From Thermaurantimonas sp046295455 (GTDB lineage Bacteria; Bacteroidota; Bacteroidia; Flavobacteriales; Schleiferiaceae), in assembly GCA_046295455.1 (NCBI GenBank), contig JBKBNI010000009.1, positions 27,774 to 91,773 of the forward strand: DNA of 64,000 nucleotides, in the 5' to 3' direction. The notes under the pieces were generated by a model, which saw only the letters and a program-made list of their open reading frames with translations, did not search any database and was not told the origin of the DNA. This document shows, in pieces, positions 23,844 to 33,590 of this stretch. A program made the translations under genes and the position numbers. Every line of letters begins with the position of its first letter. Position 1 is the first letter of the stretch.

Positions 23844-24784
23844 TAAGGATACCCACGGTTGATTTGGCAGAATTTTTATCAGAGGATCCGACCTCCAAGA
23901 AAGCATTTGTGCAAAAACTTGGCAAAGCTTATGAGGAAATCGGATTTGTAGCGGTGAAAAATCACGGATTGAGTGACGAACTCAGAGACCAATTGTATGA
24001 TAAGGTTCAGCGGTTTTTTTCGCTGCCGGAACACATAAAGAAAAAATATGAAATCGAAGATCTCGCCGGCCAGAGGGGTTACACCCCGTTTGGAAAAGAG
24101 CACGCAAAGGGATTCAACACCGGGGACCTGAAAGAGTTCTGGCAGTTTGGACAATGGGTCGATGAGCCTGTCGATGGCGAACTCTATCCCCCTAATGTAG
24201 AAGTATTCGAGGTCGAAGGATTTAACGAAACCGGAAAACTGGTTTTCAAAACTTTGGAAAAGACAGGTATGCAGATTTTAAGGGCCATTGCTCTGTATTT
24301 GGGTCTGGAAGAACACTATTTTGATCCATATGTGACACATGGCAACAGTATCCTCAGAGCGATCCACTATCCGCCCATCACTGCAGAGCCTGAAGATGCC
24401 GTGCGCGCAGCCCAACATGAGGACATTAACCTCATCACTCTCCTGATGGGTGCATCCGCTGCCGGATTGGAAGTGCTCAATAAAAAAGGTGAATGGATAC
24501 CCGTAACGGCCCTGCCGGAGCAAATCATCGTAAACGTAGGGGATATGCTCCAGCGACTGACCAATAATGTGCTTAAATCGACAACACATAGGGTGGTAAA
24601 TCCTCCCCGCGAGCAGTGGCATGAACCCCGGTACTCAATTCCCTTTTTCTTGCATCCGAAATCGTCCATGTCACTTACCTGCTTACCACAATGCATCACA
24701 GAGGATCGGCCCAAGGCATACAGCGATCTTACAGCCGGTGAATACCTGGAAGAGCGTCTGCGTGAAATCGGTTTGAAAAAATAG
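23840..24784 (+). CDS. 2-oxoglutarate/Fe(II)-dependent oxygenase, isopenicillin-N-synthase-like
   Basis: A 314-residue non-haem iron oxygenase. The N-terminal domain (IPTVDLAEF and YEEIGFVAVKNHG) and the C-terminal double-stranded beta helix are both present. The iron triad is His193, Asp195 (HEDINLITLL) and His250 (STTHRVVNP), followed by the 2-oxoglutarate-binding Arg-x-Ser in RYSIPFFLHP. The family includes isopenicillin N synthase, plant flavonoid and gibberellin enzymes, and bacterial members of unknown substrate; here no clustered biosynthetic genes identify one. It overlaps the upstream membrane-protein gene by 4 bases and is followed by a glycosyltransferase. Confidence 0.88.
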   Translation: MIRIPTVDLAEFLSEDPTSKKAFVQKLGKAYEEIGFVAVKNHGLSDELRDQLYDKVQRFFSLPEHIKKKYEIEDLAGQRGYTPFGKEHAKGFNTGDLKEFWQFGQWVDEPVDGELYPPNVEVFEVEGFNETGKLVFKTLEKTGMQILRAIALYLGLEEHYFDPYVTHGNSILRAIHYPPITAEPEDAVRAAQHEDINLITLLMGASAAGLEVLNKKGEWIPVTALPEQIIVNVGDMLQRLTNNVLKSTTHRVVNPPREQWHEPRYSIPFFLHPKSSMSLTCLPQCITEDRPKAYSDLTAGEYLEERLREIGLKK

Positions 24785-24788
24785 CCGG

Positions 24789-25961
24789 ATGTGGCTGCCG
24801 GAGGTTATTTTCTGGAGCTCATTGACGGGTGTAGTGTACACCTACCAGGGATACAGCCGGCTGCTTAATGCACTTCCTAAGAAAGCCCATCCATCCGTAA
24901 TACAACCTGAGGAGTGGCCATCTGTCAATGTAATCTTTGCTGCTTATAATGAGGAAGCAGTCATTGGGGCCAAACTGAAGTCGCTTCTTGAATCTGATTA
25001 TCCACAGGATCTGCTCTCTGTAACGGTCGGCTCCGATGCATGCACTGACAGCACGGATTCAATCGTAGAGGATTTTAAAAAAAAATATCCATTGAGATTG
25101 AATCTGATCAGGTTCGAACGTCGAACCGGAAAAGCAGAAATCATCAACCAGCTGGCCTCCGTCAGCACATCGGATGTATTAATTTGTACCGACGCGAATA
25201 TTATACACGAATGCAAATCCATCTCCCGGGCAGTGGCCCTGCTGTATTCGGATCCGACCTTTGGGGCTGTGGGGGGCACACTGGAGTATATCGTTCGGTC
25301 CTCTCAAGGAATTGCTGTACAGGAGAACTTTTACCGTAGTTGGGAAAATTCAATCAGGCACGCAGAGTCTGCGCTTTGGCAGATGCCAATGGGTCTGGAG
25401 GGAGGTTTTTATGCCATTAAAAGAAGACTCTTCAGACCAATTCCAAAAAACTTTTTCATGGAGGATTTTTATCAGACCTTACAGCTTTACTGCGCCGGAT
25501 ACAGATCCTACATGCATCCTGAAGTCAGGGGATTGGAGGATGTAAGTACGCAGCCCAGAGAGGAATTTCAGCGGAAAAAGCGTATTTCTACTGGTAATTT
25601 TCAGAATTTGGTGTACTTCTTTCGATGTATTCACTCAAGTTGGAAGTTGGCTTTTGTCTTTTGGTCACACAAAGGTCTGCGCTGGATCACACCGATATTG
25701 CTGATGATGGCTTTGATTTCAAATCTGGTACTTCTCAGCACAGGGTCTACCTTCTATAAGATGACATGCGCATTGGCAGCTGTACTTTCGCTCCTGGGTG
25801 TGGTGGGAAGTATTTTTTCAAAAAGAAAGCAAAAAATCCACTTGATTGTCTATATCTATCATTTTTTCAATATGAACTTTGCTCTGTTATCAGGATTAAT
25901 ACAGTATATAAAAGGTGTGAACACAAATGTCTGGCAACCCACCCGAAGAAATCAAAACTAA
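24789..25961 (+). CDS. Family 2 glycosyltransferase with C-terminal membrane helices
   Basis: A 390-residue enzyme with a GT-A fold at residues 48-260: NVIFAAYNEEAVIGAKLKSL, then GSDACTDSTDSI, DANIIH as the metal-binding acid motif and MEDFYQTL as the second. QRKKRISTGNFQNL matches the acceptor-site motif of processive GT2 enzymes. Two or three hydrophobic segments at about 290-375 (ITPILLMMALISNLVLL) anchor it in the inner membrane. It probably builds a polysaccharide or lipid-linked glycan using a nucleotide sugar on the cytoplasmic side; the sugar and product are unknown. The 3' end overlaps ribB by 35 bases. Confidence 0.88.
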   Translation: MWLPEVIFWSSLTGVVYTYQGYSRLLNALPKKAHPSVIQPEEWPSVNVIFAAYNEEAVIGAKLKSLLESDYPQDLLSVTVGSDACTDSTDSIVEDFKKKYPLRLNLIRFERRTGKAEIINQLASVSTSDVLICTDANIIHECKSISRAVALLYSDPTFGAVGGTLEYIVRSSQGIAVQENFYRSWENSIRHAESALWQMPMGLEGGFYAIKRRLFRPIPKNFFMEDFYQTLQLYCAGYRSYMHPEVRGLEDVSTQPREEFQRKKRISTGNFQNLVYFFRCIHSSWKLAFVFWSHKGLRWITPILLMMALISNLVLLSTGSTFYKMTCALAAVLSLLGVVGSIFSKRKQKIHLIVYIYHFFNMNFALLSGLIQYIKGVNTNVWQPTRRNQN

Positions 25962-27072
25962 GCTCAATACGATAGAAGAGGCAATCGAAGATATCAAAAA
26001 GGGCAAAGTGGTCATCGTCGTGGATGATGAAGATCGCGAAAACGAAGGAGACTTCTTAGCCGCTGCTGAAAAGGTGACTCCTGAAATGATCAATTTTATG
26101 GCCACTCACGGGCGGGGCTTGATCTGCGTACCGCTGCCGGACAGCCGATGCGACGAACTGGATCTGCCTCCTATGGTACTGCATAATACTGATCCGCACC
26201 ATACCGCATTTACCATCTCCGTAGACCTCAAGGGCAGAGGCAATACAACCGGGATATCAGCCGCAGATCGGGCACGTACGATTCTGGCACTTGTAGACGA
26301 GAAGAGTAAACCAGAAGATTTTGCCCGCCCAGGGCATATATTTCCTCTCAGGGCAAGACCTGGGGGAGTGCTTCGACGCACCGGTCATACAGAAGCAGCT
26401 ATTGATTTGGCGCGATTGGCCGGACTAAAACCGGCCGGGGTAATTGTAGAGATTATGAACGACGACGGCACCATGGCACGGCTGCCACAGTTGTTTAAAA
26501 TCGCCGAGCGATTTGATTTAAAGATTATCACCATCGAGGATCTTGTGGCCTATCGAATGAAAAACGAGTCGCTTATACAGCTCATTGAAGAGTTTGATAT
26601 TCAGACTCCTTACGGTTTGTTTCACTTTTATGCCTTTGAACAGACGACCAATCATCAGATCCACATGGCCCTTACGATGGGCAGTTGGGATCAGGAAGAA
26701 CCTGTCATGGTGCGCATTCATTCTGCATTGGCCGGAGCAGATTTGCTTTCATTGATTTTTGCAGATCCTACTCAGCAGCTGCACAAAGCACTTAAGAGAA
26801 TATCCCAGGAGGGAAAAGGTGCGATTGTATATTTAAATCAGTCGAACCATCTCGGGCACAATCTTTTGGATGTCATTCGATTTTACAAAGAAAAATCCTC
26901 TGATGTGAAACCCTCCTTTACACGGGATGCCCGCGATATCGGAATAGGAGCTCAGATTCTTCGATTTTTGAAAATCAAAAAGGTCAGGCTATTGACCAAC
27001 AATCCGATAAAACGCGTAGGGGTAGTGGGCTATGGGCTTGAGATAGTTGACAATGTAACCTTCGATGCATAA
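25927..27072 (+). CDS. ribB: 3,4-dihydroxy-2-butanone 4-phosphate synthase with degenerate GTP cyclohydrolase II domain
   Basis: A 381-residue RibBA-like protein. Residues 1-210 form an intact DHBP synthase domain (VVDDEDRENEGDF, MATHGRGLICVPL, RPGHIFPLRARPGGVLRRTGHTE split over the active site), which makes the four-carbon riboflavin precursor from ribulose 5-phosphate. Residues about 225-381 align with GTP cyclohydrolase II, but the three zinc Cys of that enzyme (Cys54, 65 and 67 of E. coli RibA) are Leu268, Ala279 and Pro281 here, and the EGRGIGL loop is replaced by SNHLGHN. So this half is very probably inactive. GCH II activity must come from another gene. An MBL hydrolase gene starts directly after the stop (TAAATG). 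Confidence 0.9.
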   Translation: MSGNPPEEIKTKLNTIEEAIEDIKKGKVVIVVDDEDRENEGDFLAAAEKVTPEMINFMATHGRGLICVPLPDSRCDELDLPPMVLHNTDPHHTAFTISVDLKGRGNTTGISAADRARTILALVDEKSKPEDFARPGHIFPLRARPGGVLRRTGHTEAAIDLARLAGLKPAGVIVEIMNDDGTMARLPQLFKIAERFDLKIITIEDLVAYRMKNESLIQLIEEFDIQTPYGLFHFYAFEQTTNHQIHMALTMGSWDQEEPVMVRIHSALAGADLLSLIFADPTQQLHKALKRISQEGKGAIVYLNQSNHLGHNLLDVIRFYKEKSSDVKPSFTRDARDIGIGAQILRFLKIKKVRLLTNNPIKRVGVVGYGLEIVDNVTFDA

Positions 27073-27855
27073 ATGGCGATGCCGGATAAAGTAGTATTCA
27101 CCGGTACGGGTACTTCTCAGGGCATACCTGTGATCGGATGCTCATGCAAGGTATGCACCTCTGATGATCCACGTGACAAGCGAACGCGAACCTCAGCACA
27201 TATAGTTATAAAGGGTTTTCACTTTCAGATAGATGTCGGTGCTGACTTCCGGCAGCAGATGCTTTCCAACAGACTTTCCCGAGTCGATGCAGTATTGCTC
27301 ACTCACGAGCACATGGATCACATTGCCGGACTTGACGACCTTAGACCTCTGATTTTTCTCCAAAATAAACCGATTCCCATTTATGGCTCCCGGAGGGTTA
27401 TAGAAGCGGTAAAAAATCAATATCCCTATGCATTCGTACCGGAGGAGAAGCGCTATCCGGGTGCACCAGAGTTGATACCGGTAGTCATTGAGGATGATTC
27501 ACCTTTTGACATTCAAGGTATTGAAATTATCCCGTTGAACGTGTTGCATGGAGACTGGCCTGTATTGGGTTTCAGATTTGGTGATTTTAGCTATATCACA
27601 GATGCCAACTTTATGCCGGAGAAGACTTTTGAGCTCTTGAAAGACACAAAGTACTTTGTAATCAATGCACTGCGTAAACAACCACATTACTCTCACTTCA
27701 ATCTCGAGCAGGCTCTGGAGATTGCCCACAGAGTGAACGCTCAAAAGACGTATCTGACGCATATATCGCATGACCTCGGACTTCACGCAGAAGTAGAAAC
27801 ACAGCTATCGGAAAGGGTTTTTTTAGCATACGACGGCTTGAATCTCGACCTTTGA
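27073..27855 (+). CDS. MBL-fold hydrolase, PhnP-like
   Basis: A 260-residue metallo-beta-lactamase-fold enzyme. It has TGTGTSQGIPVIGCSCKVC near the N-terminus, a PhnP-like GTGTSxGxPxxxCxCxxC signature, and the metal site THEHMDHIAGL (HxHxDH). FSYITDANF and THISHDLGLH give the further ligands. PhnP itself hydrolyses phosphoribosyl 1,2-cyclic phosphate, but no phosphonate genes are here, and in Bacteroidota the substrate of this common protein is unknown. The start codon follows the ribB stop without a gap, so the two are co-transcribed. Confidence 0.88.
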   Translation: MAMPDKVVFTGTGTSQGIPVIGCSCKVCTSDDPRDKRTRTSAHIVIKGFHFQIDVGADFRQQMLSNRLSRVDAVLLTHEHMDHIAGLDDLRPLIFLQNKPIPIYGSRRVIEAVKNQYPYAFVPEEKRYPGAPELIPVVIEDDSPFDIQGIEIIPLNVLHGDWPVLGFRFGDFSYITDANFMPEKTFELLKDTKYFVINALRKQPHYSHFNLEQALEIAHRVNAQKTYLTHISHDLGLHAEVETQLSERVFLAYDGLNLDL

Positions 27856-27876
27856 ATAATAATTCGGCCAGCGGAC

Positions 27877-27902
27877 AAAGAGGTACTTTAGCTCTTTTTT
27901 TA
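27877..27902 (+). terminator. Possible terminator between the MBL hydrolase gene and recR
   Basis: AAAGAG (27877-27882) and CTCTTT (27892-27897) form a weak 6-bp hairpin followed by a T run on the plus strand. G+C content of the stem is low, so efficiency is doubtful. Confidence 0.35.
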
Positions 27903-27948
27903 CTTTGTAAGGTAATTTTAAATAAAATGTTTACTATATCGGATCTCC

Positions 27949-28575
27949 ATGACTGACCAAACACTTCCCTCCCGGATACTGGAAAATGCTGTCACAGAGA
28001 TAGCAAAACTGCCCGGAATAGGCCGCAAAACAGCTTTGCGCCTGGCTCTTTATCTGCTCAGCCGAAGTAAAGAATCCGGATTGCAACTCGCTGAGTCTAT
28101 AATAGCCTTAATGACTGAAACTAAAAAATGTATGCAGTGTCACAACATTTCTGAAACTGATATATGTCAAATCTGCGCAGACCCTCACCGCGATCTTACA
28201 AAAATCTGTGTAGTAGAAGATATCCGCGATGTATTAGCCATCGAAAATACTGGTCAGTACCGGGGATTGTATCACGTCCTTGGAGGCCTGATCAATCCTA
28301 TGGCCGGTTTCGGACCTTCGGAGATTCAGGTTTCAGACCTTGCAGCCAGAATAGAGCAGCTGGGCGCAAATGAACTCATTATTGCCCTGCCATCTACGGC
28401 CGAAGGAGACACCACGGCCTATTATGTCTATAAAAAGGTAAAAGACCTTAATGTCCAGATAAGCACTTTGGCCAGAGGGGTGGCTGTGGGTGAAGAACTG
28501 CAATATACCGATGAAATAACCCTTGGAAGAAGCATCCTCAACAGAGTTCCGTTTGAAATTTCATTAAAAAACTAG
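27949..28575 (+). CDS. recR: Recombination mediator protein RecR
   Basis: RecR (208 residues) works with RecF and RecO to load RecA on gapped DNA. The HhH motif (IAKLPGIGRKTALRLALYLL) is near the N-terminus, a C4 zinc finger (CMQCHNISETDICQIC) is in the middle, and the Toprim domain follows (KICVVEDIRDVLAIENTGQY, YHVLGGLINP). Length and order are standard. It is followed 6 bases on by priA, placing two replication-repair genes together. ATG at 27949 is the only sensible start. Confidence 0.97.
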   Translation: MTDQTLPSRILENAVTEIAKLPGIGRKTALRLALYLLSRSKESGLQLAESIIALMTETKKCMQCHNISETDICQICADPHRDLTKICVVEDIRDVLAIENTGQYRGLYHVLGGLINPMAGFGPSEIQVSDLAARIEQLGANELIIALPSTAEGDTTAYYVYKKVKDLNVQISTLARGVAVGEELQYTDEITLGRSILNRVPFEISLKN

Positions 28576-28581
28576 ACCCTT

Positions 28582-31026
28582 TTGGAACTAGATACTTCAT
28601 ACAGGTACGCAGAAGTTCTTTTGCCAAGACCTTTGGCATACGGATTTACCTATGAAATTCCAGAGAAATGGTGCAATAGTATAAGACCCGGCAGCAGAGT
28701 AGTGGTGTCGTTTGGAAAGAGAAAATTGTATTCCGGAATAGTTGTAAAACTACACAATACTGCACCTGAAAATCACGTACCCAAGCCTATACTAGAGGAT
28801 CTGGGACCCGTAGTGGACGATATGCGAATCATTCAGTTTTGGGAGTGGATGGCGCGATATTACATGTGCACTCCCGGTGAGGTGATGAATGTGGCAGTGC
28901 CAACGCGTTTTAAGCTTGAAAGTGAAACCCGACTCACCTGCCTGTACGATTCCAACTTTTGGCCCGACGACCTATCGGATCAGGAAACTGAAATTTTGCA
29001 ATTTGCACACTCCAACCCCGACTGCACAATCCAGGATGTTGTCAAACACATCGGAACATCTGCCGTGCGTGCAGTAAGAAGGCTCGTGGACTCCGGCCAT
29101 TTGATCATTAAGGAAAAGGTCAGACACTTGTCTCTGGAGAAGTGGATCAGAGTAGTGAACCTACAACCGGGTAAAGAAGAGGAAATTGCTAAAATTCTGA
29201 ATCTGACCAAAAGGGCTCCGATCCAGCAAAATTTGATTTTAGCTTACTACAAGCTCCAAAGCTCCTCCGACCACATCACCTTGGAAAGACTCCTGCATGA
29301 GGCGAAAGCCAGCATGTCCTCTCTTGAATCATTGGTCAGGAAAGGGATCTTCCAAATCCTGGAAGTGAAAGAATCATCTCTCCCCGGCCGGGCCGGGAAG
29401 TCGGGTTTTGATCTAACTCCTGCACAGAAAGTGGCTTTCGATCAGATACTTAGCTCGTTTATCAACGAAAAGACAGTACTCCTTCACGGGGTAACGTCCA
29501 GCGGTAAGACCGAAATCTACGTTCACCTGCTCAAAGAGGTAGAAAAGACCGGGGGTCAATGCCTGATGCTTGTGCCTGAAATTGCACTAACAACCCAACT
29601 TATCGGGCGACTCAGGCAATTTTTTGGCGACGGGATCAGCTTGTACCACAGCCGCATGACCGACAAGGAGCGTTCGGATGTCTGGGAATCCGTACGAAAA
29701 CAGGAATCCGGGGGCCGCCTGATTGTCGGAGCTAGAAGTGCCTTGTTTCTGCCGTTTTGCGACTTGCGCCTGATCATTGTCGACGAAGAGCACGACGCCT
29801 CATACCGCCAGGAGGCACCCAACCCTCGGTATCAGGGCCGCGATGCAGCTATCTATTTAGCCACATTATACAACGCCCGTGTGCTCTTAGGTAGCGCTAC
29901 ACCATCGGTAGAGAGCTACTTCAATGCGATGTCCGGAAAGTACACACTCGTCGAGCTCCACGAGCGTTATGAAGGTCTTAGCCTCCCAGAAGTAAAACTC
30001 GTAAGTCTCGTGTCCGAAAAAAAACAAAACAGACTACGCGGCAATTTTAGCCAGACCCTGCTTGATGCCATGGAGAGTGCGCTCTACCGCGGGAAACAAT
30101 CCATCGTCTTTATCAATCGCAGAGGCTATGCTCCACGGATTGTGTGCCATGACTGCGGATACATTTACATCTGTGACCATTGTGACATCGCCTTGACTTT
30201 TCACAAAGCCGTACATAAGTTAAAATGCCACTACTGCGGCAGCGAAAAGCCAGTACCTACTGCCTGCGTGATGTGCGGGAGCGTTTATCTGGAGCTCTTG
30301 GGAGCCGGTACCGAACAGGTCGAAGACGAACTTTCCGCGTTCTTTCCATCAGCACGGATCGGACGTCTGGACCTTGATACGGCAAGGAGCAAGAAAAAGT
30401 ACGCTCAGCTTCTCACAGATATGGAGTCCGGAAATGTAGATATACTAGTGGGAACACAAATGGTGACCAAAGGGCTTAATTTCAGCAAGGTCGAGGTAGT
30501 AGGAGTGATCAATGCAGATGCACTGCTTTACTTTCCCGAATATCGCGCTCACGAACGCGCCTATCAGATACTCGAGCAGGTCGCCGGTCGTAGCGGACGG
30601 AGCGGGGAGCAGGGAAAGGTATATATTCAGGCCTACAATACCACGCACCCGATACTCTCCTTTATTACAGCTCATGATTACAAAGCCTTCTATATCTGGC
30701 AGGCCGAAGAGAGAAAACAATTTTTCTATCCTCCATTTGTCAAAATGATTCAGCTAACCCTGCGCCATGTGGATTTGAAAACAGTCCAGATAGCTGCGAC
30801 ACGTCTGGCAAAAAAACTGAAAGACATCCGGGAGATTGCAGTCATCGGCCCGGAATTTCCACCTGTGGCACGAGTTAACTCATATTACAGAATGCGCTTT
30901 TTGATCAAAATTGCCAGGAATCAATCCTATCTCAAGGTAAAAAATCACCTTTGGGACACATGTCTGTCCTTTTTTTCTCAGGCAGACTACCGGAAGATAC
31001 GGTATCAGTTTGAAGTAGATGTTTAG
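28582..31026 (+). CDS. priA: Primosomal protein N' (replication restart helicase)
   Basis: PriA (814 residues) recognises stalled or repaired forks and reloads the replicative helicase. The N-terminal DNA-binding domain (residues 1-200) is followed by the helicase core: Walker A GVTSSGKT at 303-310, DEEH box (IIVDEEHDASYRQE), and motif TPSVESY. The zinc domain has eight Cys in CHDCGYIYICDHCD, CHYCGSEKP and CVMCGS. VAGRSGRSG is motif VI. The start is TTG at 28582; no closer ATG fits. It lies 6 bases after recR. Genes following on the right are on the other strand, so the recR-priA unit ends here. Confidence 0.97.
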   Translation: MELDTSYRYAEVLLPRPLAYGFTYEIPEKWCNSIRPGSRVVVSFGKRKLYSGIVVKLHNTAPENHVPKPILEDLGPVVDDMRIIQFWEWMARYYMCTPGEVMNVAVPTRFKLESETRLTCLYDSNFWPDDLSDQETEILQFAHSNPDCTIQDVVKHIGTSAVRAVRRLVDSGHLIIKEKVRHLSLEKWIRVVNLQPGKEEEIAKILNLTKRAPIQQNLILAYYKLQSSSDHITLERLLHEAKASMSSLESLVRKGIFQILEVKESSLPGRAGKSGFDLTPAQKVAFDQILSSFINEKTVLLHGVTSSGKTEIYVHLLKEVEKTGGQCLMLVPEIALTTQLIGRLRQFFGDGISLYHSRMTDKERSDVWESVRKQESGGRLIVGARSALFLPFCDLRLIIVDEEHDASYRQEAPNPRYQGRDAAIYLATLYNARVLLGSATPSVESYFNAMSGKYTLVELHERYEGLSLPEVKLVSLVSEKKQNRLRGNFSQTLLDAMESALYRGKQSIVFINRRGYAPRIVCHDCGYIYICDHCDIALTFHKAVHKLKCHYCGSEKPVPTACVMCGSVYLELLGAGTEQVEDELSAFFPSARIGRLDLDTARSKKKYAQLLTDMESGNVDILVGTQMVTKGLNFSKVEVVGVINADALLYFPEYRAHERAYQILEQVAGRSGRSGEQGKVYIQAYNTTHPILSFITAHDYKAFYIWQAEERKQFFYPPFVKMIQLTLRHVDLKTVQIAATRLAKKLKDIREIAVIGPEFPPVARVNSYYRMRFLIKIARNQSYLKVKNHLWDTCLSFFSQADYRKIRYQFEVDV

Positions 31027-31113
31027 ATGCTTGTCTTGGCTTTTTTCAGTCAGAATACCGGTTTTTTGGGCGGAAGGGAGGAATCGAAATAATACAGCTC
31101 GATCTGACTTGCA

Positions 31114-31788
31114 TTAGTATCTAGGAGTATCATCTGACATCAGAATTTTGATGTGACGTATCAGTCTCTGAATGTCTTCGGCGTCTGTGCCATCATAAAA
31201 TCCGCGAAGCCGCCCCCGAGTGTCCACAAGCACCACATTTTCTGTATGGATGAATCCGTGATCATCAGCCTCTCCATATCCGTCTTTCACAGCAAAATAG
31301 ACCTTTCGGGCAAGGCGTTGGATCTCCCCTTCGTCAGCTCGAACCAGCCACCAAATCGAGGGGTCTATACCGTTGATTTCTGCATAGTGTCTGAGCATAG
31401 GTATCGAATCTACATCGGGCATGACGGTGTGGGACATTAGTATCAATCTGGAATCGCCCTTAAATTCTTCCTGAACCCGTTTCAATTCGCGGGTCATATC
31501 AATGCATATGGAAGGACAGGTCGTAAAGAAGAAATTGACTACCCGGATTTTGCCTTCCACAGATTCTTCTGTTATGGTATCTCCCAGGTGATTGACTACA
31601 TTGAAAGCCCCTGTTTTAAAATTTCTTCCAACTCGTCGGAGACTGCTGTCCACCAATTCCGGATTTAGATCAGCCGGATTGTACACCGGAAGTCGTTCAG
31701 GGTCTTGCATGATATATCCTCCAATACTGTAGATCGCAATCAGTGCAATGGCTGTAAGGGATATAATTAGTAGATTCCTTCTGTTCAT
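31114..31788 (-). CDS. SCO1/SenC family copper chaperone-like protein
   Basis: A 224-residue thioredoxin-fold protein. An N-terminal membrane anchor (LLIISLTAIALIAIYSIGGYI) places it on the periplasmic face. The copper site is intact: Cys91 and Cys95 in TTCPSIC and the distant His in DDHGFIHTENVV. SCO proteins deliver copper to the CuA site of cytochrome c oxidase or act as thiol oxidoreductases; no oxidase genes are adjacent. ATG at 31788 (MNRRNLL) is preferred because the 25-residue extension upstream does not look like a signal. It is divergent from the ABC transporter gene. Confidence 0.9.
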   Translation of the reverse strand: MNRRNLLIISLTAIALIAIYSIGGYIMQDPERLPVYNPADLNPELVDSSLRRVGRNFKTGAFNVVNHLGDTITEESVEGKIRVVNFFFTTCPSICIDMTRELKRVQEEFKGDSRLILMSHTVMPDVDSIPMLRHYAEINGIDPSIWWLVRADEGEIQRLARKVYFAVKDGYGEADDHGFIHTENVVLVDTRGRLRGFYDGTDAEDIQRLIRHIKILMSDDTPRY

Positions 31789-31899
31789 TTTGAACGTATT
31801 CTTTGAAATGTCTAGAATAAAAGAATATTTGAAAATCCTGTTTTTATAACAAATTTGCAGCACACTGTATTCTGCAGGCTGATTAATATTTTCTAAAAA

Positions 31900-33507
31900 A
31901 TGAGTGTACTTTTAGAGGTAAAAAACCTATTTGTAACGACATCCGAAAGTACACAGCCACTGGTCAAGGGAGTGACGTTTTCACTGGCCGGAGGTCAAAA
32001 GCTTGGTTTGGTGGGGGAGAGTGGATCAGGTAAGTCATTGATATGTAAAGCAATAGCAGGACTTCTTCCACCAGGGCTTCGCGTCTTGACTGATTCTTTG
32101 ACTCTTGAGACAAAAAACGAAAAAGTTCATTTGAACACTCCAAATACCTTCAAAGACAGAGCAAAATATATCGGCTACGTATTTCAGGAGCCCATGAGTG
32201 CTCTCAATCCTACAATGATGATTGGTAAACAGATTATGGAAGCATTGGAAACCTCCGACTTGCCGGCTTCTCAAAAAATACAGATGACCCTCGACTGGCT
32301 GGAGAGGGTACAACTGCCTGACCCAGCCGCCACATTTAAAAAATACCCCCATCAGCTTAGTGGAGGCCAACGCCAAAGAGTCGTAATAGCAATGGCGATG
32401 ATAAAAAAACCGGTATTGCTCATAGCTGATGAACCTACCACAGCACTTGACATGATTGTTCAGGCTGAAATCCTGGACCTTATTCGCTCCCTGTGTAGAG
32501 AGGTTGACACCATGCTCATCTTTGTAAGTCACGACCTGGACCTAGTAGGCTCACTGTGTGAAACAATAATGGTCATCAGACAAGGAGAAGTCCTGGAAAC
32601 CGGCAACACAAAGGAAATCTATCGTACACCTCAGCATCCTTACACACAGGCCTTATTGCTCTCAAAACCCAGAATTGGTTATAAACCTGAGTATCTTCCG
32701 GTTGTTTCTGACTTTCTGGACGAGGAGCGAAAAGTACCCAACATGTCAGAATCCTTTGCCGGATTGACTTCCCGCGACTACCGAAGAGGCCCGATAGTGC
32801 ATATTCATAATATTAGTAAGTCATATAGACAAAACGGCAAAGCGCGAACCATACTAAAAAACATTACGCTGGTGATCGATTCCGGTGAAACCGTAGGAAT
32901 AGTTGGGCCATCCGGTTGCGGGAAGTCCACTCTGGCACGCATTCTCTGTGGGGTGGAAAAAGCCGATGCCGGCTCCATCACATTCCATCGTCCGGGCAGA
33001 AGAGCCGACGCTGTCCAACTGGTGTTTCAAGACCCCTTCTCCAGTCTGAATCCACAACTCACCATAGGTCGGCAGGTCATGGAACCCCTTCTTGCAAAGG
33101 GCCTTTCAGGTACTCAGGCTGAAAATGAAGCCAGAGAAATACTAAACATTACGGGTATCGACGGGTGCAGGTTTTACGATTATCCACACCGGTTTTCCGG
33201 GGGGCAGAGGCAGCGCATTGCGATTGCACGGGCATTGGTATTACGGCCGGCTCTGCTGGTCTTGGATGAGAGTGTGGCCGCACTTGATGTCTCTGTCCAG
33301 GCAGTTGTGATCAATCTGCTAAACGACCTGAAGCGTCACTTACATCTCAGCTATCTGTTTATAACCCACAATCTGATCATTGCGGATTACTTCTGCGACC
33401 GTATTTTGGTAATGTACGAGGGTGAATTTGTAGAGCAGTGGAGTGGCACCATCGCAACCCCTCCAAAACATCCATTCACACAAAAACTCATTGGCCTGAT
33501 TGACTAA
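31900..33507 (+). CDS. Fused double-ATPase ABC protein of the peptide/nickel (Opp/Dpp) type
   Basis: A 535-residue protein that joins two ABC ATPase domains, corresponding to DppD and DppF (also YejF or GsiA). Walker A GESGSGKS and GPSGCGKS, signature motifs LSGGQRQRV and FSGGQRQRI, and Walker B segments (LLIADEPTT, LLVLDESVA) are intact in both halves, at about residues 38-255 and 310-520. Such subunits power import of oligopeptides or similar solutes at the inner membrane with two permeases and a binding protein. None of those is in the window, so the substrate is unknown; the partner genes must lie elsewhere. Confidence 0.92.
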   Translation: MSVLLEVKNLFVTTSESTQPLVKGVTFSLAGGQKLGLVGESGSGKSLICKAIAGLLPPGLRVLTDSLTLETKNEKVHLNTPNTFKDRAKYIGYVFQEPMSALNPTMMIGKQIMEALETSDLPASQKIQMTLDWLERVQLPDPAATFKKYPHQLSGGQRQRVVIAMAMIKKPVLLIADEPTTALDMIVQAEILDLIRSLCREVDTMLIFVSHDLDLVGSLCETIMVIRQGEVLETGNTKEIYRTPQHPYTQALLLSKPRIGYKPEYLPVVSDFLDEERKVPNMSESFAGLTSRDYRRGPIVHIHNISKSYRQNGKARTILKNITLVIDSGETVGIVGPSGCGKSTLARILCGVEKADAGSITFHRPGRRADAVQLVFQDPFSSLNPQLTIGRQVMEPLLAKGLSGTQAENEAREILNITGIDGCRFYDYPHRFSGGQRQRIAIARALVLRPALLVLDESVAALDVSVQAVVINLLNDLKRHLHLSYLFITHNLIIADYFCDRILVMYEGEFVEQWSGTIATPPKHPFTQKLIGLID

Positions 33508-33590
33508 TTCAGTTTCGGACAATCAAAGTCAGTTCTCCGGAAAAATTATTTTTGATTGACTTAAAAAAAGTAACAGATTTGTAGTGATAA

